Assembly: GCA_022829145.1 (NCBI GenBank)
Contig: CM040755.1
Coordinates: 19,630,563-19,694,562, forward strand
Reading direction: 5' to 3'
Source: Albula goreensis
Lineage: Eukaryota > Chordata > Actinopteri > Albuliformes > Albulidae
Length of the DNA: 64,000 bases
Shown here: positions 13,455 to 23,641 of the stretch, in pieces
Layout: each line of letters begins with the position of its first letter
Position numbering within the stretch: position 1 is the stretch's first letter
Position numbers and translations under genes: made by a program
Notes under the pieces: generated by a model
What the model was told of the DNA's origin: nothing
Databases searched by the model: none
The model's input: the letters and a program-made list of their open reading frames with translations, nothing else

Positions 13455-13457
13455 AAT
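13455..13457. repeat. Left target-site duplication (AAT)
   Basis: AAT immediately precedes the left terminus GGGCCTCATT and is repeated at 15688-15690 immediately after the right terminus AATGAGGCCC. PIF/Harbinger transposition makes 3-bp target duplications. AAT differs from the usual TWA preference, so this is a fair rather than decisive match. Confidence 0.6.
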
Positions 13458-13841
13458 GGGCCTCATTTATCAAACGTGAGCCGAACGAATTTGATCGTAA
13501 ATCTTTCGTAAATGCATTTACGCAAAAAAATGTGGGATTCATCAAAGTTTTCGTATATCAGTTTGTTCGTAGGATGCGAAGAAATTTCACAAGTGCTTTA
13601 AACTGTTCGTATTGCGTGTGTAAATGGAAAAACACCACTATAAAGCTTGTTTTTGGTGTTGTTGCTTTTATTTTTCCATTCACTCATTTTTTATTTGATT
13701 AAAAATGAGTAGCAAATTAATTTGGCAGTAATATAGTAACATTATATCGGTTCAAAGTGTTATATAAAATCACTATTGGATTCAACATTAAAACAGGTCA
13801 TTAGGCTTCATTTGTGTACTCCTGATCAGTAAAATGAATTA

Positions 13842-14454
13842 GTTTGCTTGCCGAAGGCGCAAACTACTGTTCTTCTACAGAATCTTTACTTCTTCTTCTT
13901 AATATTATTATTCCTGGTTCTTCCGGACGTATCTCCCCCAACAGTTTTTAAGGTAGACATACCAAACTTGGCGTAAATATACTGGTCAAGTTGCTTGTAT
14001 TTTTCTGAGCTATAGATTCATACGTTTTAAACTACAGATCTTGAAAAACGCCTCCATTGACTTCACATTAGTGGAATGTTGAGCGTGTTAATGTGGCTAA
14101 CGTTACTAAGCAACAATTATAACTGCCACTGCAATTTTAAGGTAGTTGAAAAAATTATCCAAAGAATACAGCATGCTTACTGGTTGGCTACCTTACCGGA
14201 CTTGATATTTTGAAATAACTTTCTGGATATAATGACACTGCAATGCTGGTCAGGCATAATGATCTTAAATGACAATATTCAGGTTTTGAAAAGAAAGTCC
14301 TGCAGTTCTTTGACTGCTTCTAGTATTCCTGCTGCTACTACGTCAGTTCTTAGTGTACCTACTAAACATTTTGATATACTAATAATAAGTATATCAGTAT
14401 ATTAAAACTTCTAGTTGGTAACCTACATACTCTCCAAGCCCTCAGCAAGCAAAC
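13842..14454. mobile_element. Nested MITE-like element with 17-bp inverted termini
   Basis: The left end GTTTGCTTGCCGAAGGC (13842-13858) and the reverse complement of the right end (14438-14454), GTTTGCTTGCTGAGGGC, match at 15 of 17 bases. The 613-bp interior has no open frame. It starts with a CTTCTTCTT and TATTATTATTCC tract followed by GGTTCTTCCGGACG (13887-13929), a pattern I associate with abundant fish repeats, though I cannot name the family. It also holds an 8-bp palindrome GATATACT/AGTATATC (14373-14395). No clean target duplication was seen at its edges. It lies wholly inside the Harbinger-type element, so it inserted later. Confidence 0.55.
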
Positions 14455-15149
14455 AGTGTTTCTTCTGGAACTCTATATCTAGTTCTTGTTTGGAATTTTA
14501 CATGAATTCCATAAAACAAACTAACAACGTTTACTGTTAATAAGGAGCAGAAACCATTGCTATGGTCTTCATTGCTATGGCTGACCTCGCTCTATTAGTT
14601 TAAAGAAAATTTTAAGTAGTCAACACGTCTCTGAAACAGTGCAGAAAGAAGACTGTCATAATACATTTACATTCTTATTTAAAAAACATACGTTCTTATG
14701 CGATTTGACGAATATAGCCAGCTGATTGGGCCATTTACTGTGTAATTTGCGATCTAATTATCTCCTGTGTTTGTTTGAAAAATAAATGTAAATATTACAA
14801 TTGTTGTTATTTTTATACAAGGTAAAATGACGTTAGAGTTTGCGTTTGAAAAGCAGGGGGACAGCAGAGTGGAAAGAGTGGGAAAGGCAAGGGAGAGCAC
14901 ACTATTATGGAGGATCCTAATTACGTAATAGTTCTAATTTGAACGAATTATTTAACTAGGGATTCGTTCCAAGTTGATTTTGGAAAAACGTGACTGTCCC
15001 AACGATGTATTTCATGTGACATTACCACTTTGGCCAACCATGCCCCCTCGCGGGCCTGGGTGCAGCTGTCCCCCAGGATTTATGGCAACGATAAGGCTGG
15101 TATACAAAAATTTACCTTCAGAATTGGATGGTGATTGATCCAAGACCAG

Positions 15150-15402
15150 GGAAAACAGATCGCAGTCACCCTCTACGATAATTCCAGCTAACAACGTCTC
15201 TCCAATAATTCGCCTCCAGTTTCATGTCGAACCATTTTCCTTTAACCTGTTGCAGCGTATGTGGAACTTTTGACACCAAATTTACTGAAACAGTTATTTC
15301 TTGCCAGGCTTTGGTCTTCCCCCCCAACACTAAACTACTTACACTTCTGACCAAAGTATTTTTTGTTCTGTTTCTATTAACAAGACTTCATTTGCCGCTT
15401 CA
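15150..15402 (-). pseudogene. Broken Myb/SANT-like gene of a Harbinger element
   Basis: Read on the minus strand, 15402 to 15211 encodes, after two in-frame TGA stops (15400-15402 and 15388-15390), a segment with the hallmarks of the trihelix Myb/SANT-like fold: conserved tryptophan in AWQEITVSVN, then a TLQQVKGKWFDMKLEA block matching the family pattern (R)T-x2-(E/Q)VKxKWxDxK. One base later, in a different frame, 15209 to 15150 reads IIGETLLAGIIVEGDCDLFS, which fits the short C-terminal motif of the same family. The linker between the two blocks has been deleted with a frameshift. In intact Harbinger elements this DNA-binding partner carries the transposase to the element ends. Here two stops, a deletion and the frameshift make it non-functional. 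Identification is by remembered family pattern, not a search. Confidence 0.7.
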
Positions 15403-15687
15403 GAACAGTTTTTTTCTTCTGCCTTTTCTCTGCCATCTCTTTACATTGCCACCAATGGGATTTCAAGCTCCTTATATGGTATTTCAGGGGCGTCAATTTA
15501 TGCTAATCGAAAATTTTGTGAACGTGCTTGTCATTTACGATTGATTCATATTTATCAACATACGCACGAAATACGAACAAATGCTGTGTTTACGCATGTT
15601 TGATAAATCTGGCGGAATTTGTTAGTTCGTAGCTGTTGACACATAAATTTACACACAGTTTTACGAAAATATTGATGAATGAGGCCC

Positions 15688-15690
15688 AAT
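15688..15690. repeat. Right target-site duplication (AAT)
   Basis: AAT directly follows the right terminus and matches the AAT at 13455-13457. Confidence 0.6.
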
Positions 15691-16390
15691 GTGTGTAAAT
15701 GTGTATGTTCATTTCGTTGGAAGCCTCTGCTTTTTGAGGAGGCCCAGAGGTTGCATCAACAATATAAATGAGAGAGAGGGAGCAGAAATAAGTCAATGAA
15801 AATCCCAAACAACAGATAGAGAAGTAGACCTGAGCAAGTAGTGAAAATATGGGAGTATTATGGCACAGCTATAGAAGCATTTGTAGAGTGATGGTGTAAT
15901 GTCAAGGGCCAAGGGGGTGGGGGGTTGGGCGGTGGTCTTGCACACTACTAATCGACCAGAGTTTGAAGACCAGCAGTCTATGTAAAGCCCACTGATAACA
16001 ACTCAGTGGGTAGATAGGTGGAGTATGTACATTGTTGATTCCGCGAGGGTCAAAATATACCTCCCTCAGAATCAGACGAAAGGCAAAGCTGACTCTAATT
16101 ATGCTGTGACAGATGTGGTCTTCGAGAATGTTGTTTACATGCTGGAAAGTAATGTTTTATGGGATCCGCCTCACCATTGGGGGATATTTTGGAAAACTTG
16201 AGTCCCAAATTAGACCGCTTTATCAGTGGGGGGTAATTTCTCCAATCCGCTAATCCTTCACAGGTCATTGGCCACCTCCCGCTTTAATGCCAGCCGTGCA
16301 CAGAGAGAGCTCACTCTTCCCACCCTCTTCTCAAGTCTGCAGACAGAGGAGGAAAAAAGAGAGGACAGGCTCATAACATTCATTGAGCAA
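15691..16390. other. Non-coding stretch, no gene recognised
   Basis: No exon or repeat beyond a G-rich patch (GGGGGTGGGGGGTTGGGCGG region near 15911-15930). Nothing further is supported. Confidence 0.5.
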
Positions 16391-16720
16391 TTTTTCCCTC
16401 CCCAAAATAATTAAAATGTGTGAAAAGCGTCTGAAGCTTTTGTGCAATGATGCTGAGAAACAAACATTAATTTATTTATAAGGAGGAAACTGGATTAAGA
16501 AAATAGCACACACAACATTTCATTATTAATGCCATTCTTTCAGTGGGCTTAATTTATACAGCACCATGGGTTAAAATGGGCAGAACATGAAAGGAAAATG
16601 GTTGCATGGCCATTTTATGTGCAGCCTGATTTGTCAATAAGATGGAATTGGCCAATCAGCCCAACACAATGGCATAATACACAATAAAACCGCAAAGAAA
16701 TGGGTTACAGGCACATGGAT
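16391..16720. promoter_or_regulatory. Candidate conserved non-coding element
   Basis: A low-repeat block with several homeodomain-type cores (CATTAATTTATTTATAAGG, CATTATTAATGCC), followed by a CCAAT-containing palindromic-looking stretch TTGGCCAATCAGCCCAAC at about 16649-16666. It is enhancer-like in texture, with no coding frame of note. Inference only. Confidence 0.3.
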
Positions 16721-17356
16721 AATCTTTCCCAGCCTCTTCAATAGCTCCCACTGTAAATTACATCTTGAAATTAATTTCAAAAGGTAGTATCATCATCATC
16801 ATCATTGTTGACACCAGTAAAACACATTCATCTGTGTGAAAGCTATAAGATTTTACTTTGAGAGAAGCTGTCCTATATGTGCATGGTATTCAGGGACCCA
16901 CTAACTCTTGTGGACTGAAGAATTTATAGGTATAAACGGTGATGGTCAAATTTGTAAGGACAATTGCTTCTCTGTCCCAATTCAGTATTGTCACTGCCAA
17001 TAACAATACAAATGCTTTCTCTTAAGAAGAAAACCTATGTTACTCTTTTTCTTGACATTTATTCATTATCTCTAATAGAAAACCCCTTTCATTGCGCATT
17101 ATGTATATATCTATCAATTTTGTATGATACCACAGTTTGCTGTGTTTGTTCTGTGATATTCTGAGAAATGGAAAAATAGTGAGACAAAGGTCACTGGAGC
17201 TCCACCCCTCATAGAGATGAAACTGTCAGAATAGCTCCCACTAACAATAGTGTACAAGAGAAAATCTTCTCTGATTTTACCTCTAGGTTTGGATTTTTTA
17301 TCCAATTTTTATCAAAATTTGTGAGCCTAGTGTAACATCATCTGTAAATTAAGGAA
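16721..17356. other. Non-coding stretch, no gene recognised
   Basis: Contains a short ATC run (about 16789-16804). Open frames here are short and lack recognisable domains. Confidence 0.5.
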
Positions 17357-17396
17357 AACATACAAGACATACAAAAACATACAAAACATACAAATC
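17357..17396. repeat. Degenerate ACATACAA tandem repeat
   Basis: About four imperfect copies of ACATACAA(A) in tandem. Seen directly. Confidence 0.8.
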
Positions 17397-17399
17397 AGT

Positions 17400-18125
17400 T
17401 ATTTGATTGCCTTTCACAGTTGGCACTGGCACAGTCAGGATTCGGTACCAGTGGGGCCCAATGTCTTCATGGGACTTTGCTCTCTCCTTGTAAAAAACAT
17501 GAATGGACCCCCTAAATGGACCCTCCATATATACGGCCCTACCCAAGCCATACAATGGCGGCCTCTGCCCAAAGTCATAATCAAATTGCCACTGCTTTTA
17601 GCCAGCCCCATGGTGGCCGGCAGACTTGGGGAATAAAGGGGTCAGCACACTACCTTTCTCTTGCAATCGTCCCATCGCTCGGAGAGGTCTCCAGGGTCCC
17701 CGCTCACACTCACTGAAATGACAACAGCCTCTTTCCCTGTCCCTTTGAGCCTGTAATCTGCAGGTTCTTCGAATATTGTGCATTCTTGACGCAGCGCATA
17801 AAAGAATGATCACAGTGAAGCTTTCAGTAAGGGGGCAGTGGGGGGGTTGAGCCATGAAAGACAGGCTCTTTTGTCAGACAAAGTGGAATGGCACCAGCGA
17901 GGCCCCACCTGTTGAAAGCCCTGGTGGAGCTTGGTGGTGCTGGAGCAAGGCACTATGCTTGTTATTATTTATAGAGGCCTGTCGGCTGATGTTTAGTGTG
18001 AATCTCTCTCTCTCTGTGTGGATTCAAAGACGCAGTGAGAAGCACATCCACAAGTCTGGCGACATGGCTCTCTCTCTCCCCAGGGACCTCTCCTTTATGA
18101 AGAATTCATACTGAGGACTGCACTG
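17400..18125. other. GC-richer non-coding stretch, possibly regulatory
   Basis: This stretch is GC-richer than its surroundings, with scattered CpGs. Overlapping open frames on both strands (17403-17716 plus, 17598-17855 minus, 17854-18114 plus) have no recognisable domain and no convincing splice boundaries. It could be a conserved element or ordinary DNA. Confidence 0.3.
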
Positions 18126-18687
18126 TACACCCACTGATACAGCATACATGTGCAGTGAAGGGGAAGTGTTCTCTTTGTCCGATTTCATCCAGACTCATTT
18201 ATGTGACATACGGTATGGAATTCAAGCTTTTTTATCCTGACATTTCTGTCTGACTGCAGCCACATCAGACTTTAAATCAAAGTCTTATAATAAGTCTTCT
18301 AAAAACATTTTAATTATTTATTACATTTCAAAATCTTTAATATTTTTATTATAAAAGGAGAAGAGCTTACCTAAGCTGCCACCAATGATTTTTGATGCTT
18401 TGAGTCAAAGGGGTGTCCAAACTGCCGTATGCCAGTCAGGTAGGTCATGCGCCCTATAACCCAAATGGAATCCTGCTGAGTGGCACACAAGTGTGACCCA
18501 GCCTGCAGCATGTCCCCTACCTCATTGAGGAAGACTGGCTCAAACTAGTTGCCCATTTTCTACTTGTACCACCAACAACAGCCAAGCAGTCCTCCAGCAC
18601 AGGCTCCTCTTTAGATGGGAGTAAAGACCTCAATAAAATAAAATGTAAATAAAAATAGTAACTAAAACTTGGCCCTGTTCATCAAGA
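18126..18687. other. Non-coding stretch, no gene recognised
   Basis: AT-rich in the first half, mixed in the second. No exon and no named repeat. Confidence 0.5.
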
Positions 18688-18723
18688 AGTAGTAGTAGCA
18701 GCAGTAGTAGTAGTAGTAGTAGT
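18688..18723. repeat. (AGT)n microsatellite with an AGC interruption
   Basis: About twelve triplets, with AGCAGC in the middle of AGT repeats. Confidence 0.95.
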
Positions 18724-19186
18724 GGTTGTGATGCTATTATAAACCACCAACTCTGCTTGCAGTCCAGCCATTTATTCCTTTCAGTAGTCATGAGCCAGAC
18801 CTGTAGGTGAAAGTCATGTCTAATTAAACAATTAATTATTAACGGCTGGTCTTAGTTGAACATAATTATGTATTGTACTTTGCTGATGCATAAAAGAAAG
18901 GGAGACATTCTAGAGAAATGGTTCCTTAATCCTGGAATTGCCAATTGCTTAATTCATGGAGCTGAATGAAGTGGTTGCTGTTTTTGTTCACTGAGGTGAG
19001 ATAAATTAAACTAAGGATTAATTCTTAAGAAGGATATGACCCCTGAAGTAGGCACTTCATAATTTGCAAAGATATATGTGGCAATGCTGGTAACGGTACC
19101 ATAAGAATAGCAGTTTGCCATAGCAAATGAACATAGAAAAGATAAGGATATATATATTTATAATTATCTGTTTGCATATATATATG

Positions 19187-19313
<127 letters not shown>

Positions 19314-19319
19314 ATTTTA

Positions 19320-20029
19320 AAGGGACCACAGGCATTGTTTTTTTTTTAACACAGCCATATCATTCAATCACATAAAGGCATGTAATTCCTACAGCTGGAA
19401 TATGGTCACAGCAGTGTCAGTGTTTTAGTTGTTTCACTGTCTGAAATAATTATGGTGAGTTAAGTGACTGGAGTATCAGCACATTTAATTTCACAGCCAC
19501 ATGATATTGTTCAGTGTGCCAGTTTTTAAGGAGAAATGTTTTCATAAACTCCGTACTGGTTGAGCGAGTGAAGGCTAGGCTCTATGTTTGCAGGTTCAAG
19601 CCTGGCCTGTCTATAGCTGACTATGACAAGGAGTGGGATACCCTTGGCTTTGTCCCATATTTGTCCCAGGTCTCAGGATTCGACAAATTATCAATATATT
19701 AATAGCCTCAAACAAATCATACCGTTATTTTTTGTTATTTTTTTTTTGTGGGAGAAAAATAATGTGGACATCAGTGAAAGACTTTGCTCAAACCAATTTC
19801 AAACTATGCCTGTGTAGTTCTGTTGAGAGAACTCAACCTTAAATCTCCCCCTCGATTCTCTAGTGGGTCACAGAGTTAACTGATCAAGCAACCAAGGATG
19901 ACCCCACCCTCGCACCCCATCCTCCTCCTTCTTTATTCTGGTAAATAGCTGGTACAGAAAGGTAGTGGAGTGTGGTGGGTGAGGCATAAAAGGGTTTAAC
20001 AGTATTGTTCATTCGGCTGGAGAGCTAGC
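19320..20029. other. Non-coding stretch, no gene recognised
   Basis: Three overlapping plus-strand frames between 19514 and 19842 were examined. None has a domain, and two of the frames share the same DNA. I see nothing functional. Confidence 0.5.
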
Positions 20030-20480
20030 GACATTCTTTATGCAAGAACGGCTCCTGATTAGAGGGTGAGTTTTAATGGAAACTAATTAGCCAACCTCTT
20101 TAGCCCGGGCATAATGATCAAACGAGCTGTCATGGGGTACCTGATACAATGATCCGCTTGCACTGGATATGATATTTTATTCCTCAGCAATTACCCTCCC
20201 CCCCACTCACCACACCCCCAATGCGCTGCTCGCGTTTATTGCCTGGAGCACACATGTCAAATTAAAGAGCAGCTTATGCACCTGATATTTAATTATTGCC
20301 TACTGTAGTAGTGTGCACAATGAGGGAAATGCCAAAGAGAGCGATAGCAGCCAGCACAGGCATCGCCCGGCACACACGCCAATAAAATATGCATGTGTAA
20401 ATCAGATCACAGCTCCCCAAGCATTAACACTCTGGTGTGCTGCCATGGCCTTTGTCATCTCTTTTCCCATTGCCACTGCT
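20030..20480. promoter_or_regulatory. Candidate conserved non-coding element
   Basis: Enhancer-like block with GAAACTAATTAGCC, CATAATGATCAAACGAGC, AAATTAAAGAG and ATTTAATTATTGCC motifs on a low-repeat background. Homeodomain-type cores are unusually dense at 20076-20300. A short C-rich run (about 20198-20216) interrupts it. The regulatory role is inferred. Confidence 0.35.
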
Positions 20481-20506
20481 TATCATTTCAATATTGGTAT
20501 GTTTGT

Positions 20507-20548
20507 ATGTGTGTGTGCATGAGTGTGTGCATGCGTGTGTGTGTGTGT
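20507..20548. repeat. Imperfect (TG)n microsatellite
   Basis: TG repeats interrupted by CATGAG and CATGCG. Confidence 0.9.
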
Positions 20549-20904
20549 AAAAGCAAATCCTATACTTTTTACATGTGTGCACGTTGGTATGAGTTTGGGT
20601 GTGTTTCTTTCATTTTCATCCTTTTAAAATATGGTTTCCCTTATCATGGATTTATTGTATGAAATATCAGATTATTATTATTATCAGATTTCAGATAATT
20701 TCATTTTCCCTGTCATCTTTTGTTTTCCTTCCGCTCTTACTTGTTGTTTTTCTACTTTGTCTTTTCCTCCCCGGGCATCAAGAGTTGAATAATGTAAACT
20801 GTAATATTCTGTGATATCCATAGAGACACTCTAACCTCTGTTTTAATCCTGTATGTAAGTGCTCCGATGTATCGTGCAAACACACATCCCACACATGCAC
20901 ACAA

Positions 20905-20905
<1 letters not shown>

Positions 20906-20948
<43 letters not shown>
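20906..20948. repeat. (AC)21 microsatellite
   Basis: Uninterrupted AC run. Open frames crossing it on both strands are repeat artefacts, although the plus-strand frame continues non-repetitively to 21160. Confidence 0.95.
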
Positions 20949-20953
<5 letters not shown>

Positions 20954-21862
20954 GTTGTACTCTCTAACACATTACTATCATACTTACTATCTGTACACAT
21001 ATACATACAGACTTGCTTAATGGCACAGCTCCAGAGAAGACCCACAATACAGAAACTTGTTTATCTTGTTTGCCTGAGATCATTCTGCGGAGAGGACCTG
21101 CATCAGTTCACCTGCAATAATATCACAGACATGCGCCTGAAGCCCCCAGCCGTGCACTGAGCTGGAATATTTCTATTTTCAATAGCAGCAGATTATTGCT
21201 GTGCACATCAAATGTATTTTACAGTAACACATTTGAGTGTGATCTCAGCAAAGACCATACCGATGTCCTGATCTAGAAGTGAAGGGTTTCAGTCACAGAA
21301 TAATTCATTTCAAACCATGGAAGTTTTGTTCATTCCCTCGTGGGGTTTGAGTCATTTCCCTAGCTTTCTATGTCTTCCCTCCTGCATTCCCAGTTACAGT
21401 AAAAGTAGGATTCTCTGTGGAATGGAGATGCTGTTTGCCTCTTGTAAGACCTACAGTTTCTTTGTAATTGACTAGTTTTTGTCAGTTATTAAAAACATTA
21501 AGCATTGGCCAAAATGTTTCATACTTTACAATGTTTTAGGGAAGCTCTGTTTTCATGATTTTGCACGCTGTTATTTTACAGCCAAATAATTATACAGAAA
21601 CTTAAACCCAATTATTTAAATCATATCCTAGATTTTGTGGGGTTTTTTTGCAGATACATCATTCCAGACCTGAACTGGGGATGCTTGTCAAAAAATTGTT
21701 GAGTAGTAGTTTGTAAAAAGAAAATTGCTGAATACATCAATAAGGCAAATATTTAATTTAGTCAATCACTTGATCAATATTGGTAGGAAGGTAAATCAAC
21801 AGGCCACCATTTAAAGAAGAAGCAGAGAAACCAACAGACAAGAAATATGTGAAGTATCAGCA
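20949..21862. other. Non-coding stretch, no gene recognised
   Basis: A non-repetitive plus-strand open stretch at about 21040-21160 has balanced codons near its end (FCGEDLHQFTCNNITDM) but no recognisable family. It is most likely chance or a conserved element. The rest is AT-rich. Confidence 0.45.
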
Positions 21863-22373
21863 AATGCACAGGTGGAGGGAGGGTAGCAGGTAATGCACAG
21901 GTGGAGGGAGGGTAGCAGGTAATGCACAGGTGGAGGGAGGGTAGCAGGTAATGCACAGGTGGAGTGAGGGTAGCAGGTAATGCACAGGTGGAGTGAGGGT
22001 AGCAGGTAATACACGGGTGGAATGAGGGTAGCAGGTAATGCACAGGTGGAGTGAGGGTAGCAGGTAATGCACAGGTGGAGGGAGGGTAGCAGGTAATGCA
22101 CAGGTGGAGTGAGGGTAGCAGGTAATGCACAGATGGAGTGAGGGTAGCAGGTAATACACGGGTGGAATGAGGGTAGCAGGTAATGCACAGGTGGAGGGAG
22201 GGTAGCAGGTAATGCACAGGTGGAGTGAGGGTAGCAGGTAATGCACAGGTGGAGTGAGGGTAGCAGGTAATACACGGGTGGAATGAGGGTAGCAGGTAAT
22301 GCACAGGTGGAGTGAGGGTAGCAGGTAATGCACAGGTGGAGTGAGGGTAGCAGGTATTGCACAGGTGGAGTGA
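21863..22373. repeat. 29-bp minisatellite, 17 full copies plus one partial
   Basis: The unit AATGCACAGGTGGAGKGAGG plus GTAGCAGGT is repeated head to tail without spacers. Full copies run from 21863 to 22355, and an 18-bp partial copy with one substitution ends at 22373. Three main unit types differ at a few bases: G (GGAGGGA), T (GGAGTGA) and A (AATACACGGG with GGAATGA). Their order is G G G T T A T G T T A G T T A T T; the tenth copy (T) also carries an AGATGG change. The order holds three G-T-T-A blocks, a higher-order unit of 116 bp. Because 29 is not a multiple of 3, all three minus-strand frames stay open (158 to 209 codons) with an 87-nt protein period. I judge these frames to be artefacts. 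Confidence 0.97.
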
Positions 22374-23553
22374 AAGGTCTGTGGTCTCCTCTCCTGAGCT
22401 GCTCTTTGCTATTGGGTGAATTAGGGGTATTGCACTTCAACCTTAGTCAGAGAAGGAGGGAGGAGCATCTCAGCCACTTCTTCTCTGATTGTGGCACCTC
22501 TGCCAGTCCCTCAGCCAGAGCCAGTCCCTCTCTGATTGGCCCTTGCAGTGACTGGCCAAATCACCCGAGTTAAAGAGGGGAAAGGTAATTTAAGGGAGAC
22601 ATATGCAGCACTGACCTGGCAGAGTCTATGAACTCAGTCCAGTGAGTGTTACTTTAAGTGCTGTACAGACTAGCTTCAAGGACCAGCTGGAACACAAGGA
22701 AAAGTTTTAGGACTTAGAAGTATACCCTTGCTTTAAGACCAGTTTAACTGGCATTCAGACTCCAAATTGTCTAAATATTTTACTATGTTTCCATTTACAT
22801 AGCCTATCACATTTAAATTGATATTTAAATTTTAACAATTTTTACAATATTTTAACAACATGCTTTCACTTTAGTGTTATGGAGCATTATGTGTTAATTG
22901 ATGAAAAAAAGGAAAATTAATCAATTCTGAATGAAGTCTTTAACTAAACAAAGTGTGTTAAATTTAGATGGTCTGATTACTTTCTGAACCCACTGCACAT
23001 GTGCACATATTATGTTAGGATGTTAAGTAAAACTGGAAATGTGTTCTCAACATTTTTAAATAAAAATAAAAGGAAAGTTACAGCCACTCTATTATATAAG
23101 TAGCCTTAATGATGTATTCACAAATGTTAGCAATTACTAGCCTTCATAGTATGCTTTGATATCTGTTGCATATATTCATTATCTATTGTGGATCATTAAT
23201 AGGGATAATGTAATAATTTAATGTTTTATTTACCCTATGGGACAATATAAAAGCTATTGCACCCTGAAGCTATCCTCCATCTCTCCCATTAACCCCATTC
23301 TGTGTAAAACTATGATATTATGTCTTTGTTATCATAAAAGTAGATACTATAATATATGTGAAATATGAAATGTACTATCCATAGGCATTTGAGGAACACA
23401 GGGAATAAAACTGTTAACCCCCACAATAAAATCCCTTATCAAAAAATGAAATAAAAACAATTTTCTGAGTAAAGGATCCACACATTGTCTAAAAGTGGTA
23501 TGGTAATCTCCTGTTTTTAAAAAGACTTAAAATGTTTTTTTCCTCTTCTACAG
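22374..23553. other. Non-coding stretch, no gene recognised
   Basis: The first 200 bp are GC-richer, and the remainder is very AT-rich. No exon is supported. Confidence 0.5.
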
Positions 23554-23640
23554 CAGCAGAGGTTATGGTTTGTGTGAATCTCACCACTGGACGCTGTATG
23601 GGAGCACCTGTACTGTAAACGCCAGCATGGAACGCCAGCA
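23554..23640 (+). other. Candidate small internal exon (unassigned)
   Basis: A strong acceptor-like tract (TTTTTTTCCTCTTCTACAG, ending 23553) precedes 87 nt, exactly 29 codons, ended by a consensus-like donor GTAAGA at 23641. One frame is open throughout, reading SRGYGLCESHHWTLYGSTCT and onward. The other two have stops. An alternative acceptor three bases downstream (CAGCAG) would give a NAGNAG pair. The peptide resembles no family I know, and pseudo-exons of this quality occur by chance in long introns. There is no linked exon nearby. Confidence 0.2.
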
Positions 23641-23641
23641 G

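Larger units (their letters stand above)
13458..15687. mobile_element. Degenerate PIF/Harbinger-type DNA transposon (2230 bp)
   Basis: The two ends form terminal inverted repeats. The left is GGGCCTCATTTATCAA, and the reverse complement of the right (15672-15687) is GGGCCTCATTCATCAA, one mismatch in 16. A further ATTTATCAAACGTG/ATTTATCAAACATG motif recurs inside the right end (about 15594-15608), and TTCGTA/TACGAA motifs are frequent in both subterminal regions. A 3-bp AAT duplication flanks the element. Inside, on the minus strand, is a broken Myb/SANT-like gene of the kind that is the second gene of Harbinger elements. No DDE transposase frame could be recognised, so the copy is probably dead and internally deleted. 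A second element is nested at 13842-14454. Without that insert the copy would be about 1.6 kb. Confidence 0.75.

Noticed and set aside
18350-18660. Considered as a SINE or LINE fragment
   Set aside because: No tRNA-like A/B boxes, no recognised tail and no flanking duplication were seen.
21040-21160. Protein-like tail of the plus-strand frame ending in a stop near 21160
   Set aside because: No acceptor-donor pair or start codon ties it to a gene, and the upstream part is (AC)n. Kept only as a remark in the stretch description.
21774-22440. Three overlapping minus-strand frames of 158-209 codons with a repeated peptide
   Set aside because: They are the same 29-bp minisatellite read in three registers. 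The unit happens to lack stops on that strand. No promoter, splice or domain evidence.
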